Shown here: in pieces, positions 44,498-54,036 of the stretch
Position numbering within the stretch: the first letter of the stretch is position 1
How the letters are laid out: each line of letters begins with the position of its first letter
Origin: a virus
Length of the DNA: 64,000 nucleotides
Strand: one strand, 5' to 3'
IMG/VR virus record: IMGVR_UViG_3300025695_000006
Location: 16,331-80,330 of that record
Notes under the pieces: model-generated
Databases searched by the model: none
What the model was told of the DNA's origin: nothing
The model's input: the letters and a program-made list of their open reading frames with translations, nothing else
Program-made: the position numbers and the translations under genes

Positions 44498-45563
44498 AGA
44501 ATTGGTTAGTAACCTAGAATCTGCTATAGCTAAGATTCAAAATAAAGAACATAAAATAATATTTATGGTACCAGACACTAAAGGTAACGGTAAATCAAGT
44601 GTTATTCACCTGTACGACCAAGCATTAGCTTTAAAAAACGCTGGGTATAATGTAGCAATGTTACACGAAAAAAACGACTTTATAAAAGTGGGTAGTTGGT
44701 TATCAACAGAATGTGACGAGATAGAACACATGTCTATTGAAGATAATAACTTAGTTGTAGGTCCTTCAGACTTTATAGTAGTACCAGAAGTGTACGGAAG
44801 CGTTTTTGAGCAGATAGTTAACATGCCTATGGAGAAAATAATCTATGTACAATCTTACGATTATATGTTAGAGGCATTCTCACCTGGTAAATCTTGGCTT
44901 GATTCTGGTGCCGAAGAATGTATAACAACATCAAACACTCTCAAGGATATGATTGAAGGTACTGTACCAGTAAAAGACGTACAATTCATAGAACCTAAAA
45001 TAGGTGGTAGCTTCAAACCTAGCGAAAAACCACAAAAACCTATTATTGCGATACATTGTCGTGAAGCCAGAAAAGCAGCTAAATTGATAAAGGCTTTTTA
45101 CATGAAATATCCTATCTATAGATTCGTTTCATTTAAAGATATGCACACAATGAATCACGACGATTTCGCTTCAAACTTAAAAGAATGTGCTGTATCAGTC
45201 TGGATAGACGATGACTCGTCATTCGGTAGATTCCCAGTAGAATCAATCAAATCTAACGTACCCGTTATAGGTAAAGTACCTAATATTATCCCAGAATGGA
45301 TGACTGACGATAACGGTGTATGGATGTACGATGAGAACCAAATACCTGAAATATTATCTAGTTTTATAAAAAATTGGTTAGACGACACGCTACCTGATAA
45401 CTTAACTAATGTTAAGGAAACTATTAAGGACAGGTACTCGGAAGATAATTTCGAAAAAAATACTGTAGAGGTATTTGAACACTTATTCGATAAGAAAGTG
45501 AGTAAATTAGAAAAAATAAAAGAGAATATTAAAGAAACATTACAAGAAGATGAGCAAAAGTAA
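44484..45563 (+). CDS. glycosyltransferase-like protein, GT-B fold
   Basis: 359 residues: KIIFMVPDTKGNGKSSVIHL, then LKNAGYNVAMLHE, IIYVQSYDYMLEAF, then VSVWIDDDSSFGRFPVESIKSNVPVIGKVP, a GT4-like donor half with an EsIksNvPVIG sugar-nucleotide motif. C-terminal ~40 residues are a charged helix. It overlaps neighbours by 14 nt at each side. Acceptor unknown; grouped with the sugar cluster though separated by PhoH and one unknown. Confidence 0.65.
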   Translation: MEKGKELVSNLESAIAKIQNKEHKIIFMVPDTKGNGKSSVIHLYDQALALKNAGYNVAMLHEKNDFIKVGSWLSTECDEIEHMSIEDNNLVVGPSDFIVVPEVYGSVFEQIVNMPMEKIIYVQSYDYMLEAFSPGKSWLDSGAEECITTSNTLKDMIEGTVPVKDVQFIEPKIGGSFKPSEKPQKPIIAIHCREARKAAKLIKAFYMKYPIYRFVSFKDMHTMNHDDFASNLKECAVSVWIDDDSSFGRFPVESIKSNVPVIGKVPNIIPEWMTDDNGVWMYDENQIPEILSSFIKNWLDDTLPDNLTNVKETIKDRYSEDNFEKNTVEVFEHLFDKKVSKLEKIKENIKETLQEDEQK

Positions 45564-46383
45564 TTTAACAATTATAGTACCAGTACATTCAGTAGAAGAT
45601 GCGGGTAAACATAAGTTTGATGATATGTTCGATATAGCACTATCATCCATTAACATAAATGAAACTAAACCAGAAAAGGTACTAGTAGTCATATGTGATT
45701 GTTCCGATGTCAAAGAAAAGGTAGAATCAGTAGATTTTGGTAAATACGATGGACTAGACATAGAAGTTATAGTTAACACTGGTGAAACTGATTACCAAAG
45801 TCAGATAAACTTCGCTGCTAAAGAGGTTAACACTGAATTTATGAGTGTCCTAGAGTTTGATGATGAATTATCTAAAACTTGGTTTAAAAACGTTAACGAC
45901 CACATAGAGTCTTACCCTGAAGTAGATTTATTCTTACCCATCGTAAATGATGTTGACCAAGAAGGTAATTTCATTGGGTTATCGAACGAAGCTGTATGGG
46001 CGTACAACTTTACTGAAACAGTTGGTAATATTGATCTAGAAGTACTACTTGAATACCCTAACATCAGTTTATGTGGTATGGTTATAAAAACTGAAGTGTT
46101 TAATAATATAGGTGGTTTAAAACAAATTAAACTAACATTTAATTATGAATTCCTATTAAGATTCCATAGTAATGGTCATAAATCAATGGTCATCCCTAAG
46201 ATAGCTTACAAACACGTAAACATGAGAGATAACTCTTTATTCTGGTTGTACAAAAATAGTGAAGCCTTAGAATATAAGATCGAACCAAATGAGGGTTTAT
46301 TCTGGATGGAAACTGCTAAGAAAGAGTATTTGTTTAATGATGATAGAAATATAAAATATGAGGATGTAGAAACAGTTGATTAA
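45550..46383 (+). CDS. GT2-like glycosyltransferase
   Basis: 277 residues: LTIIVPVHSVEDAGKHKFDD, YQSQINFAAKEVNTEFMSVL followed by EFDDEL (the DxD-like metal site), CGMVIKTEVFNNIGGLKQIK and YEFLLRFHSNGHK. Typical GT-A family 2 layout and length. It ends by overlapping the sigma-factor ATG, which ties the sugar cluster to the late regulator gene. Confidence 0.75.
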   Translation: MSKSNLTIIVPVHSVEDAGKHKFDDMFDIALSSININETKPEKVLVVICDCSDVKEKVESVDFGKYDGLDIEVIVNTGETDYQSQINFAAKEVNTEFMSVLEFDDELSKTWFKNVNDHIESYPEVDLFLPIVNDVDQEGNFIGLSNEAVWAYNFTETVGNIDLEVLLEYPNISLCGMVIKTEVFNNIGGLKQIKLTFNYEFLLRFHSNGHKSMVIPKIAYKHVNMRDNSLFWLYKNSEALEYKIEPNEGLFWMETAKKEYLFNDDRNIKYEDVETVD

Positions 46384-47096
46384 TGGGTAGGAAGAAAAAA
46401 AATAAAACCTACTATGGTCCAGAGCAAGAAGAAGCTGTTGTTAGGTTTTTAGAAGCTGAGTCTGACTACGAACGCCAAAAAATCTATAGGGAAGAATTAA
46501 GAGCCCCTATAGATAAGTTAATAGAAAACATAATAAGAACGTATAGACTTTACAGACCATCTTATGAGTTCGAAGATCTACATTCTGATACATTATCGTT
46601 TCTAATAACTAAATTCGACAAATTCAAACCAGAAAAAGGTAAAAAATCGTACTCGTATTTCGGTACTATATGTAAAAATTATCTCTTTGGTGAAATGGTC
46701 AAGGAGCACAAAAGGAATACATCATTAGTAGATATTGATAAAAGTCAGAGTGATGTATTAAAAAGAGATGGGTACACTTACTATATAGACACTGAAGATA
46801 TAGACTTTACACTTTTCTTAGAAAATTTAGCTATAAGTGTTAGAGAAGATTTGAAGAATGATAACCTATCCGACAATGAGTTTAAGGTTGGTTACGCACT
46901 AGCCAAAATATTAGAAGAGTGGAGGGAATTATTCTCAGATGTAAGCGATGGTAAAAATTCAACTAAATTCAACAAAAACTTAATTCTACTTTACATAAGA
47001 AATATGACAGGTTTAAACACTAAAGAAATAAGGAATAGTATGAAAAGGTTTAAATCATTATATAAAATGTTTAAGAACGATTATCTAGATGACTGA
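46383..47096 (+). CDS. 55: late transcription sigma factor, gp55-like
   Basis: 237 residues. Sigma region 2-like part (about 35-110): LIENIIRTYRLYRPSYEFED, LHSDTLSFLITKFDKFKPEK, SYSYFGTICKNYLFGEM, and a helical C-terminal region. The pattern YEFEDLHSD...KFDKFKPEKG...SYFGTIC is characteristic of the T4 gp55 family, which directs RNA polymerase to late promoters. gp55 in T4 has 185 residues, so this one carries extra C-terminal sequence. It probably acts on the TATTTATA boxes upstream of virion genes, an inference from co-occurrence. Confidence 0.8.
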   Translation: MGRKKKNKTYYGPEQEEAVVRFLEAESDYERQKIYREELRAPIDKLIENIIRTYRLYRPSYEFEDLHSDTLSFLITKFDKFKPEKGKKSYSYFGTICKNYLFGEMVKEHKRNTSLVDIDKSQSDVLKRDGYTYYIDTEDIDFTLFLENLAISVREDLKNDNLSDNEFKVGYALAKILEEWRELFSDVSDGKNSTKFNKNLILLYIRNMTGLNTKEIRNSMKRFKSLYKMFKNDYLDD

Positions 47097-47104
47097 TATT
47101 TATT
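47097..47104 (+). promoter_or_regulatory. TATTTATT box, putative late promoter
   Basis: GATATTTATTATAAAAT, 16 nt before the ATG at 47121 and directly after the sigma-factor stop. One base from TATTTATA. Confidence 0.45.
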
Positions 47105-47120
47105 ATAAAATAATATTATT

Positions 47121-47501
47121 ATGGCAATAAAGAAAAAAAAGGTAGAAGTTACTGAAGAAAGCATGAGGGAACTAATGCAAGAAACTTATAATGAGATAGT
47201 TGACGAAAGAAGCAGGGCGTTATCTGCATATAAAAAGTTTAGTAAAGACATACAAGAAAATTCAGATATAGCTTTAGTTGGTAAAATAACTAACGATTTA
47301 CTTAAAATAATTGACTCTTCGATAGAAAAAAAGATTAGGTTAATTAAAATACAAGGTGATATACTGTATAAATCTGGTAAACCAATTGAAGGTGCTGGTT
47401 CAAATATGACTATAACTGAAGATGATCGAAAGTGGGCCGAAGAATTCCTTAAAAACCAATCTAAGGATAACTCAAACGGAAACGAAAAAAAATATGAATA
47501 G
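47121..47501 (+). CDS. unknown helical protein before baseplate genes
   Basis: 126 residues, almost all helical and highly charged. No domain recognised; small terminase (gp16) or hub accessory are conceivable by size and position but nothing in the sequence decides. It ends 2 nt before the next gene, sharing a transcript with the baseplate proteins. Confidence 0.55.
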   Translation: MAIKKKKVEVTEESMRELMQETYNEIVDERSRALSAYKKFSKDIQENSDIALVGKITNDLLKIIDSSIEKKIRLIKIQGDILYKSGKPIEGAGSNMTITEDDRKWAEEFLKNQSKDNSNGNEKKYE

Positions 47502-47503
47502 GT

Positions 47504-49411
47504 ATGAGTTCACAAAGCGAAATATTTTCAAGATATAGATCATTAACTACATCAAATACACAGAAAGGGTTTATTACTGACTCACAAAAGAAAATCAATA
47601 AATTAGAGTTTATTGATTTTTTGGTTGAATTAGTTAAGTCAACTAGAGGTCAAAAAGAGTTTAAAAGTTTAATATTAAAAGGTAGTTTATCTGAACTAAA
47701 GAAGTTTGATTCGATAAATAAAGTTATAAAAGATTCTTTTATAGCTAAATTTGGTTGCGACGAAAACTTAATAATACCAGAAAAATACACAACTTTATCA
47801 GTTACTGGTATAGAAATGTCTAAATCTGAGATAGACGGCTATGGTTTATTAAATATAGATCCAGATAGTCGTACAGGTAAACTAATGTACGAAGGTAATG
47901 ACGTAAAAAGGCATGTGAATTACTTCTTTAACAAGGCTCAAAACGCTACAAAATCATCTCCGCTAGTTTTAGAAAAAGAAGGTAAAGTTTTATTTACCTT
48001 ACACGCTAAAGATAGTTCAACATATGTATTCCAATTCGGACCATCATATTCAAAAAAATTATTCAGTGATTTTTTGGACGATTATATTGATATAGTAATA
48101 CCAGTATTTAACTTCCCTAACTTCATGGCTATACTAACCGACACATTAACAGGTGCGTTATCAATAAAAGGTCAATTGAGTAAAACAATAGTGCTTAAAC
48201 AAAGTGGATTAACCAAAGGTTTGAAAAAAATGTTTGGGTTTTGTAATGAAGATGAGGACACTACCAAGCCAGATTCAACAAACAAAAGTTTCTTAAATGA
48301 CGAGTACAGTGCTAACCAAGCACAAAAAAACGGTGAAGGTAGTGGTGTCACGGATTCAAACGCGGACTTTGATAACGTATTTAATTTTAACAACAAAGAG
48401 TTAGATGAGATAGAAGATATATCAGAATTAAGATCTAAAGGGTTCTTAAGGTTCTCATCATGTGGTAATCTAGACGTAACTATAAACCCAGATGATATAC
48501 TTAATTCTATAGAAGAATTATTCGCCAATAGTCAACCAAACAAATTATTGTTTCCTGGTGACAACCCTAACGAAATAGTTAGCCCAGAAAATAGTGGTAT
48601 AATAGATAATTCTAAACTAATACCTAACCTAGATGAAGCCGCAAGTATTTTAGATAAAAGTTTAAATAACGGTATAAATAAAGTTGTTAACGAAGGTGAA
48701 ACTTCCGCAGTAATAAACCTACCTAACATAAATGCCGAAGTTCAGTTAGGTATACTTAAAGCCATACCTTACTCAATCATGCAGATGGTCGTTACACCCA
48801 AAGTTATGGTAATACCAAAACTATTTCTAGTATTAAAGGGTGACGATCAGAAAAAAACACCTGAAAGTTCTGTCGATTTTATAAAACCAGTTATACAGAA
48901 AATAGGTAACTCAGTCACAGACTTATTAGTACAAAATATATTTAATCTAATTAAAAAGGATTTAATAGGTTTAGCTAAGAAAATAAGTGCTGATTTCTTA
49001 AAACAAAGAGGTTTAGATTACGCAGCGTCATTAGGTAGTTTATTATCTTTATTAAAAGCTTTAAAGGGTTTTAAGATAAAAGGCTGTCAATCTATAATAG
49101 AACAAATATTAAGGTTACTAAAATTATTAAATGTGGTACCAATGCCACCAATACCACCACCACTAGTATTACTAGGTGGAGGACTTAAACCAGGGTTAAA
49201 TCAAGTATCAATGCTTAATGATTTAAAGGCTAATTTAAGTGAAAAGGGTATAGAAACCGCCGCAACATTCCCAGATGGGACACCAAATCACCTAATGATA
49301 GCTTTAGAAGAGACAGTAAAATTAATGGTGAGTAATATAAAAACAAACGCTAAAGTAGAGGTAACGACAGTAGGTGCTGGGTTAACTACAGGGTTTGGCC
49401 AAATACAATAG
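47504..49411 (+). CDS. probable baseplate/hub structural protein
   Basis: 635 residues, not recognised. N-terminal domain (about 1-240) mixed alpha/beta; a Ser/Asn/Asp-rich linker (about 255-300); a hydrophobic helical region (about 455-540) and a Pro-rich PMPPIPPPLVLLGGG stretch near 550. Co-transcribed with a gp5/VgrG-like spike protein downstream, so a hub or wedge role is likely. Confidence 0.5.
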   Translation: MSSQSEIFSRYRSLTTSNTQKGFITDSQKKINKLEFIDFLVELVKSTRGQKEFKSLILKGSLSELKKFDSINKVIKDSFIAKFGCDENLIIPEKYTTLSVTGIEMSKSEIDGYGLLNIDPDSRTGKLMYEGNDVKRHVNYFFNKAQNATKSSPLVLEKEGKVLFTLHAKDSSTYVFQFGPSYSKKLFSDFLDDYIDIVIPVFNFPNFMAILTDTLTGALSIKGQLSKTIVLKQSGLTKGLKKMFGFCNEDEDTTKPDSTNKSFLNDEYSANQAQKNGEGSGVTDSNADFDNVFNFNNKELDEIEDISELRSKGFLRFSSCGNLDVTINPDDILNSIEELFANSQPNKLLFPGDNPNEIVSPENSGIIDNSKLIPNLDEAASILDKSLNNGINKVVNEGETSAVINLPNINAEVQLGILKAIPYSIMQMVVTPKVMVIPKLFLVLKGDDQKKTPESSVDFIKPVIQKIGNSVTDLLVQNIFNLIKKDLIGLAKKISADFLKQRGLDYAASLGSLLSLLKALKGFKIKGCQSIIEQILRLLKLLNVVPMPPIPPPLVLLGGGLKPGLNQVSMLNDLKANLSEKGIETAATFPDGTPNHLMIALEETVKLMVSNIKTNAKVEVTTVGAGLTTGFGQIQ

Positions 49412-49413
49412 AT

Positions 49414-49620
49414 ATGAATAACCCTAAATTAAAAGAGATATTCGATAATGTTGATAAGAAATCTAATAAAGATTTAGCCACAACATTAATAGCACTTAAA
49501 AACGATTTTGATGGTGTTAAAGACACCCTTATAAGGTTAACGACTACACTAGAAGAGCTTGAGTCTACACACAGTAAAGTCCTCAACGAATTGCAGAACA
49601 GATTAAAAATTAAAGGATAA
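49414..49620 (+). CDS. small coiled-coil protein
   Basis: 68 residues, one long amphipathic helix (heptad-like Leu/Ile/Val spacing from about 20 to 65). Ends with a stop overlapping the ATG of the spike gene (TAATG). Probably an assembly or connector component of the baseplate hub. Confidence 0.5.
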   Translation: MNNPKLKEIFDNVDKKSNKDLATTLIALKNDFDGVKDTLIRLTTTLEELESTHSKVLNELQNRLKIKG

Positions 49621-51272
49621 TGAATACTGATTACACATTAGGTATATGTATAGATAATAATGACCCAAATAACTACGGTAGGATTAGGGTTGTTAATTAT
49701 AATGCGTATAAAAATTACTTATCCGTTAACGGTATAAAAGAATACGTTGACTCAAATAGTGATAACAACACAAAGTACACTATATGGTCCGATGGTGTTG
49801 ATACTAATAATCTACCAGATGAAGACGTAGCAGAACCATTTTTACCACATAATTTAAATGTGATACCTTTAGTTGGTCAGGTGGTTAGACTTATAACTGA
49901 TTCTGATAACAAAAAATTATACGTTGGACCAATAACTAGTACACCCACTGATTTAAAAACCATCTATAGAGACAGATTAACTGAGAATAGATCAGAAGTA
50001 CCAAGCAATATAGCTAATAGAGTTTCGGATACCAACATATCAGGTTTCAATAATGAGCAGATAAGTTTAGGTGGTAATAGAGCTTTAATTAGATTAGATC
50101 ATATTAATAATAAGACTAAAAAAACACAATACCCTATATTCCAAATATCTAAATTAAATAAAAGTTTAGATTATAAAGAGGTTACTAAAACAGTAACTAA
50201 AGTTAAAGATGTGTTTTTAGATTATATGATAGAATTAGAGTTTAATTACTCTAAGAAAAACTCTTTAACTGATAAAAATATACAATGTGTTATATCGATA
50301 TACAACACTATAAATACGATCGTTGATAATGATAATAAAAAGGGTTTAACTAAAAATAAGTATAATAAGCATGCTAACTACTTATCAGGTAATTCGCGAA
50401 ATCAATACACGGTAAGACACGTACTAGACTTCAATGAGGTTGAGGCGATGGATAAAACCATCGAAGAAATATTATCAGCTTACAAAACTAAAAAAATAAA
50501 ATACTTTAACCCAGACACACCAAACAACAATCAGTTAATTGAAGCTAACGGTAATATAAGGTTAATAAACAAAATTAGCGCAATGCCTAATAATGGTGGT
50601 GGGGTGAATAGTACGCTAGACATCGTCACCGATTTAAATAACGCTGTCATTAGAATATCACCATTAGCCACAGATCTATATTCGAAACCGAGTTCACAAT
50701 TACAAAAAGAGTTGTTAATACCTAACACACAACCATCGGATACGTTGTCACTTGACTACGTTAGGTTTAGTGAGTTTAATAATTTTATACGTAAAATAAG
50801 GAAGTATGGTGAAGGTAGATTCACTGGTACCCAAAACCTACAACCACCACAAACTACCACTATTAAATCGGTGGAAGAGGAAGTAATTGACAAAAGTGTA
50901 ACGACACAAGTAATGTACGCAGATAAATTCTTATTGTTAAGTAGTCTAAATTCACCAAACTATTTAGATAGTAGTGATAAAGGTATGAATAATGATACTG
51001 TATCTAAGTTTCTATCTGGTATATCAAACGATGGTTCTAGGGACTATAATACTTACGGATGGGTCAGAGGAGAAAAAATGTTAGAGCTAATAAATAGGTT
51101 AATTAGTATAGTATTAACACACGGTCATTCAATTGGTCAGGTAGAAGATTCTATTAACGTTGACGCCAGAAAATTACTATCAAATTTAACTAGTGAACTG
51201 AATCAAGAGATAAACGGAAATAAATTAAATCAACCAACTAAGATAATTAATCATAACTTACGTATAAACTAA
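49620..51272 (+). CDS. baseplate spike/hub protein with gp5/VgrG-like OB domain
   Basis: 550 residues. The N-terminus YTLGICIDNNDPNNYGRIRV followed by PFLPHNLNVIPLVGQVVRLI and LYVGPI matches the OB-fold of phage base V / gp5 / VgrG spike proteins, which cap the tail tube and pierce the envelope. No lysozyme domain is visible. The remaining ~430 residues are unfamiliar, with SLLSSLNSPN and EKMLELINRLISIVLTHGHSIGQ near the end, the latter also seen in spike C-terminal domains. Confidence 0.7.
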   Translation: MNTDYTLGICIDNNDPNNYGRIRVVNYNAYKNYLSVNGIKEYVDSNSDNNTKYTIWSDGVDTNNLPDEDVAEPFLPHNLNVIPLVGQVVRLITDSDNKKLYVGPITSTPTDLKTIYRDRLTENRSEVPSNIANRVSDTNISGFNNEQISLGGNRALIRLDHINNKTKKTQYPIFQISKLNKSLDYKEVTKTVTKVKDVFLDYMIELEFNYSKKNSLTDKNIQCVISIYNTINTIVDNDNKKGLTKNKYNKHANYLSGNSRNQYTVRHVLDFNEVEAMDKTIEEILSAYKTKKIKYFNPDTPNNNQLIEANGNIRLINKISAMPNNGGGVNSTLDIVTDLNNAVIRISPLATDLYSKPSSQLQKELLIPNTQPSDTLSLDYVRFSEFNNFIRKIRKYGEGRFTGTQNLQPPQTTTIKSVEEEVIDKSVTTQVMYADKFLLLSSLNSPNYLDSSDKGMNNDTVSKFLSGISNDGSRDYNTYGWVRGEKMLELINRLISIVLTHGHSIGQVEDSINVDARKLLSNLTSELNQEINGNKLNQPTKIINHNLRIN

Positions 51273-51274
51273 AA

Positions 51275-51282
51275 TATTTATA
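51275..51282 (+). promoter_or_regulatory. TATTTATA box 3 nt before structural gene
   Basis: AATATTTATAACC directly precedes ATG at 51286 with a 3-nt gap. Matches the recurrent box, but the spacing leaves no room for a leader, so it may serve another role or mark an alternative start. Confidence 0.4.
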
Positions 51283-51285
51283 ACC

Positions 51286-52827
51286 ATGGGGATCTACAGA
51301 ACATACTTCGATAAAAACAACACAGTCGTTAAAGACAGTAATATAAATACTGGTAGGAACCAAGTATCCGAACTATATTTCGGTGGGGAAACTAGTAGAT
51401 TCTTATTCTACTGTTCTTTTGACGAGATAAAATCTATGATTAACGATAAAATCATAAACCCAGAGATGGGTGTTACACATACATTAAAAATAAAGAATAC
51501 GTCCAGCTTCGATATAAAAGACTTTCTAGGGGTTAATAACAACCTAATGTTAGGGGAAAGCTATAGACCAAACTCTATAGACTTAGAATTACACCCCGTA
51601 AACGAATTCTGGGACGAAGGAACAGGGTACGACTTCATAGAATCATTGAATAATTTCGAACAAAATAGAGATTTTATACAAGAACCGTCAAATTGGTTTA
51701 ACAGAACCACTGTTAATAAGTTCGATACACCAGGTGTTATAAGTGTTAACAGCACACCAATAACGACATTACATTTAGACAAAGGTAATGAGGATATAGT
51801 TATGGATATAACGCAATTTGTTAATGATTATATTAAAACTGGAATAACTACTGGAATAACCACTGGAATAACCACTGGAGTAACTACTGGAATAACCACT
51901 GGAGTAACTACTGGAATAACCACTGGGATAACCACTGGGATAACCACTGGAGTAACCACTGGGATAACCACTGGAATAACTACTGGGATAACCACTGGAA
52001 TAACTACTGGTGCAACATATGCAGGTTTTTGTTTAAAATACAGTAATGCCATAGAAAATATACCAAAAGAACCCGATAATAAAACATATGCTATAGGTTT
52101 GTTTACCAGGCACACACAAACATTCTTCGAACCATTCATAGAAACCAGATATGATGACCATATAGATGACGACAGAAATAACTTTTATTTAGGTAAAAAC
52201 AATAAATTATTTTTCACATCAGTAATTGGTGGTAAATTAGAGAATCTAGATAAGATACCAAAATGTACAGTAGAAGGTGAAGAGTTAGAAGTAAAACAAA
52301 AAACAAAAGGTGTTTATTATGTGGAACTTTATGCTAACGAAAATACATTAACTAGTTATACCGAATATAATGACATATGGAGTGGTATAACTTACCTAGG
52401 TATAGATAGACCAGACGTAAAACTTAGGTTCGTACCTATAGACGCCGACAAATATTACACATTCAATACGGATACGTTGGATGACACAAGGTATGGTGTA
52501 TCGGTTAGTGGGATAAAAAGAGAAGAAAAAGTACGACAAGGAGAAAAAAGGAAGGTAAACGTATTATTAAGAAAACCTTATACGGTTTCCGAATATGAAT
52601 CTAGTAATAGCGTATACTATAGAATGTACACCAAACAAGGACCAGCGGTTATACCAATAACAGAATGGGAAAAAGTTAATAGGAATTTAAATAATAATTA
52701 CTTTACTATCGATACTACATGGATGGTACCACAGGACTATTTTATTGATATTAAGGTTGAAACAAATGGTGAGACCACCATATACGAAAATGAGTTAGAG
52801 TTTCAAATAACAAATAAATTAATTTAA
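51286..52827 (+). CDS. virion structural protein with TGIT minisatellite
   Basis: 513 residues. An N-terminal domain (about 1-180) carries WDEGTGYDFIESLNNFEQN and a WFNRTTVNKFDTPGVISVN block. This resembles capsule- or fibre-associated virion proteins of large Bacteroidetes phages. Next come 14 perfect-length TGIT/TGVT tetrapeptide repeats (about 185-240), then a C-terminal part with beta-strand/Ig-like pattern ending in NGETTIYENELEFQI. It sits in the baseplate/spike operon. A fibre or adhesin role is inferred. Confidence 0.55.
   Translation: MGIYRTYFDKNNTVVKDSNINTGRNQVSELYFGGETSRFLFYCSFDEIKSMINDKIINPEMGVTHTLKIKNTSSFDIKDFLGVNNNLMLGESYRPNSIDLELHPVNEFWDEGTGYDFIESLNNFEQNRDFIQEPSNWFNRTTVNKFDTPGVISVNSTPITTLHLDKGNEDIVMDITQFVNDYIKTGITTGITTGITTGVTTGITTGVTTGITTGITTGITTGVTTGITTGITTGITTGITTGATYAGFCLKYSNAIENIPKEPDNKTYAIGLFTRHTQTFFEPFIETRYDDHIDDDRNNFYLGKNNKLFFTSVIGGKLENLDKIPKCTVEGEELEVKQKTKGVYYVELYANENTLTSYTEYNDIWSGITYLGIDRPDVKLRFVPIDADKYYTFNTDTLDDTRYGVSVSGIKREEKVRQGEKRKVNVLLRKPYTVSEYESSNSVYYRMYTKQGPAVIPITEWEKVNRNLNNNYFTIDTTWMVPQDYFIDIKVETNGETTIYENELEFQITNKLI
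51838..52005 (+). repeat. 12-bp minisatellite, 14 copies, coding TGIT
   Basis: Fourteen in-frame copies of ACTGGAATAACC-type 12-mers (synonymous changes ACT/ACC and GGA/GGG; Ile codon sometimes GTA for Val) give TGIT/TGVT. Total length is exactly 168 bp. Copy number can change without shifting the frame. Confidence 0.95.
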
Positions 52828-53232
52828 ATGTATTTAATATATATAAACCCTTTAAACAAAGATTTCAAAGGACAGAACACTTATGAGTTCATATTCTCTA
52901 AAAGAACTGACAATGTTGAATATGGAGAGGATTGGGATGTTGAACCAGCATCTAGTGGATCACCAACACCACCCAATATAGAACAGGTGGACGAAGTTGG
53001 GGTACTTAGGTCATTAGATATTGAATTGACATTGAATATCGATTCAGACAACTTCTCTATGTACGATTGTGTTGAGGGTATAATAGCCCTAGCATGGGAA
53101 ACAGAGTCTCCAGAAGTAGAAGACAGATTAGTCTTTAAGTATGGTGAGGATGCTGATAGCGTTAAGAGTAAAATTTATAGTAGAGATAAAGAATTAAAAA
53201 TAATTAACAAAGAACAAATACATAAAATATAA
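52828..53232 (+). CDS. unknown conserved-looking small protein
   Basis: 134 residues, acidic; begins MYLIYINPLNKDFKGQNTYE and has EDWDVEPASSGSPTPPN and RSLDIELTLNIDSDNFSMYDCVEGIIALAWE. No family recognised. It starts immediately after the previous stop (AATTTAAATG) and ends by sharing a base with the next ATG. A T4 gp33-like co-activator was considered on position near gp55 but the motifs do not support it. Confidence 0.5.
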   Translation: MYLIYINPLNKDFKGQNTYEFIFSKRTDNVEYGEDWDVEPASSGSPTPPNIEQVDEVGVLRSLDIELTLNIDSDNFSMYDCVEGIIALAWETESPEVEDRLVFKYGEDADSVKSKIYSRDKELKIINKEQIHKI

Positions 53233-54035
53233 TGGAAGACGAGACAATAAAAAACATTGTAAATAATCCCGATAAAGCGATAGAATCGTTAAAAGATGCG
53301 GAAAATGCTATTAAAAGTTTAGTTGATGCTAATAATACTGCTAAAACTGAAATAAATACCCAAAATGAATCTGAGGGTATAGAAGAATCTAATTCTGATG
53401 AAGGGTTCAAAGAAATTATTGATAACTTATTGGAAAGGTTGAGTGGTGGTTATAGATACTACGATATATCATCGGACCAAAAAAATAGAAGTGAAATGGT
53501 TCCATCTGAAAGGTACCACATAACAGACCTAGAGGGTGATAGAATAGCTGATAACTTATCTGATGAAGGAGTTATTGATTATGTTAAGGATTTAATAAAA
53601 CATGATGGTGAGGAATCTAGTGAACATAAAACCATCTCAACCATAGATGACGCTAAATCAGAAATGGAGTTACATAAACTGGGTAAAGTGATTAACGTAA
53701 AAGATACAAAACAACTAGATTTATTCCCTAAAAAAGACGATAAAATTGAAGATTCAGGGTACTCTAAAGTTATATCCAAGATGACCGATACTGAAGTTAA
53801 AGACATTATTATTGGTATGGGATCTAATGGGTGGGTACTTAAAAAAGCTATTAGTGCTATAGAAAGTGGTGATGATAAAAAGGCTTACATAGTATTAAGA
53901 CATCTATTAGATATGAGAAAGGGTGTTAATGAAGAAAATTTGGATAGTAAAGAAATATTAAGTAATATTGTAGAATCTAATGAGATTAGATTAACTAAGT
54001 CTGATATACTAACCTTCATAAAAGAAAGGAAATAG
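53232..54035 (+). CDS. unknown, largely disordered protein
   Basis: 267 residues, Asp/Glu/Lys/Ser-rich. Two short structured parts: SGGYRYYDISSDQKNRSEMV (about 72-92) and the helical DTEVKDIIIGMGSNGWVLKKA (about 185-205). It ends with an ATG-proximal tail of the next tiny frame. Not recognised. Confidence 0.5.
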   Translation: MEDETIKNIVNNPDKAIESLKDAENAIKSLVDANNTAKTEINTQNESEGIEESNSDEGFKEIIDNLLERLSGGYRYYDISSDQKNRSEMVPSERYHITDLEGDRIADNLSDEGVIDYVKDLIKHDGEESSEHKTISTIDDAKSEMELHKLGKVINVKDTKQLDLFPKKDDKIEDSGYSKVISKMTDTEVKDIIIGMGSNGWVLKKAISAIESGDDKKAYIVLRHLLDMRKGVNEENLDSKEILSNIVESNEIRLTKSDILTFIKERK

Positions 54036-54036
54036 A

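Noticed and set aside
33971-46383. A phage defence or toxin system within the sugar cluster
   Set aside because: No nuclease, toxin, NLR or reverse-transcriptase motif was found; gene contents are consistently sugar, nucleotide or ATPase functions.
51828-52139. Minus-strand 103-residue frame rich in VIPVV repeats
   Set aside because: It is the reverse strand of the TGIT minisatellite within a longer coding gene, with no start context of its own.
52828-53232. T4 gp33-like co-activator
   Set aside because: Considered because of the nearby sigma factor, but no sequence feature supports it.
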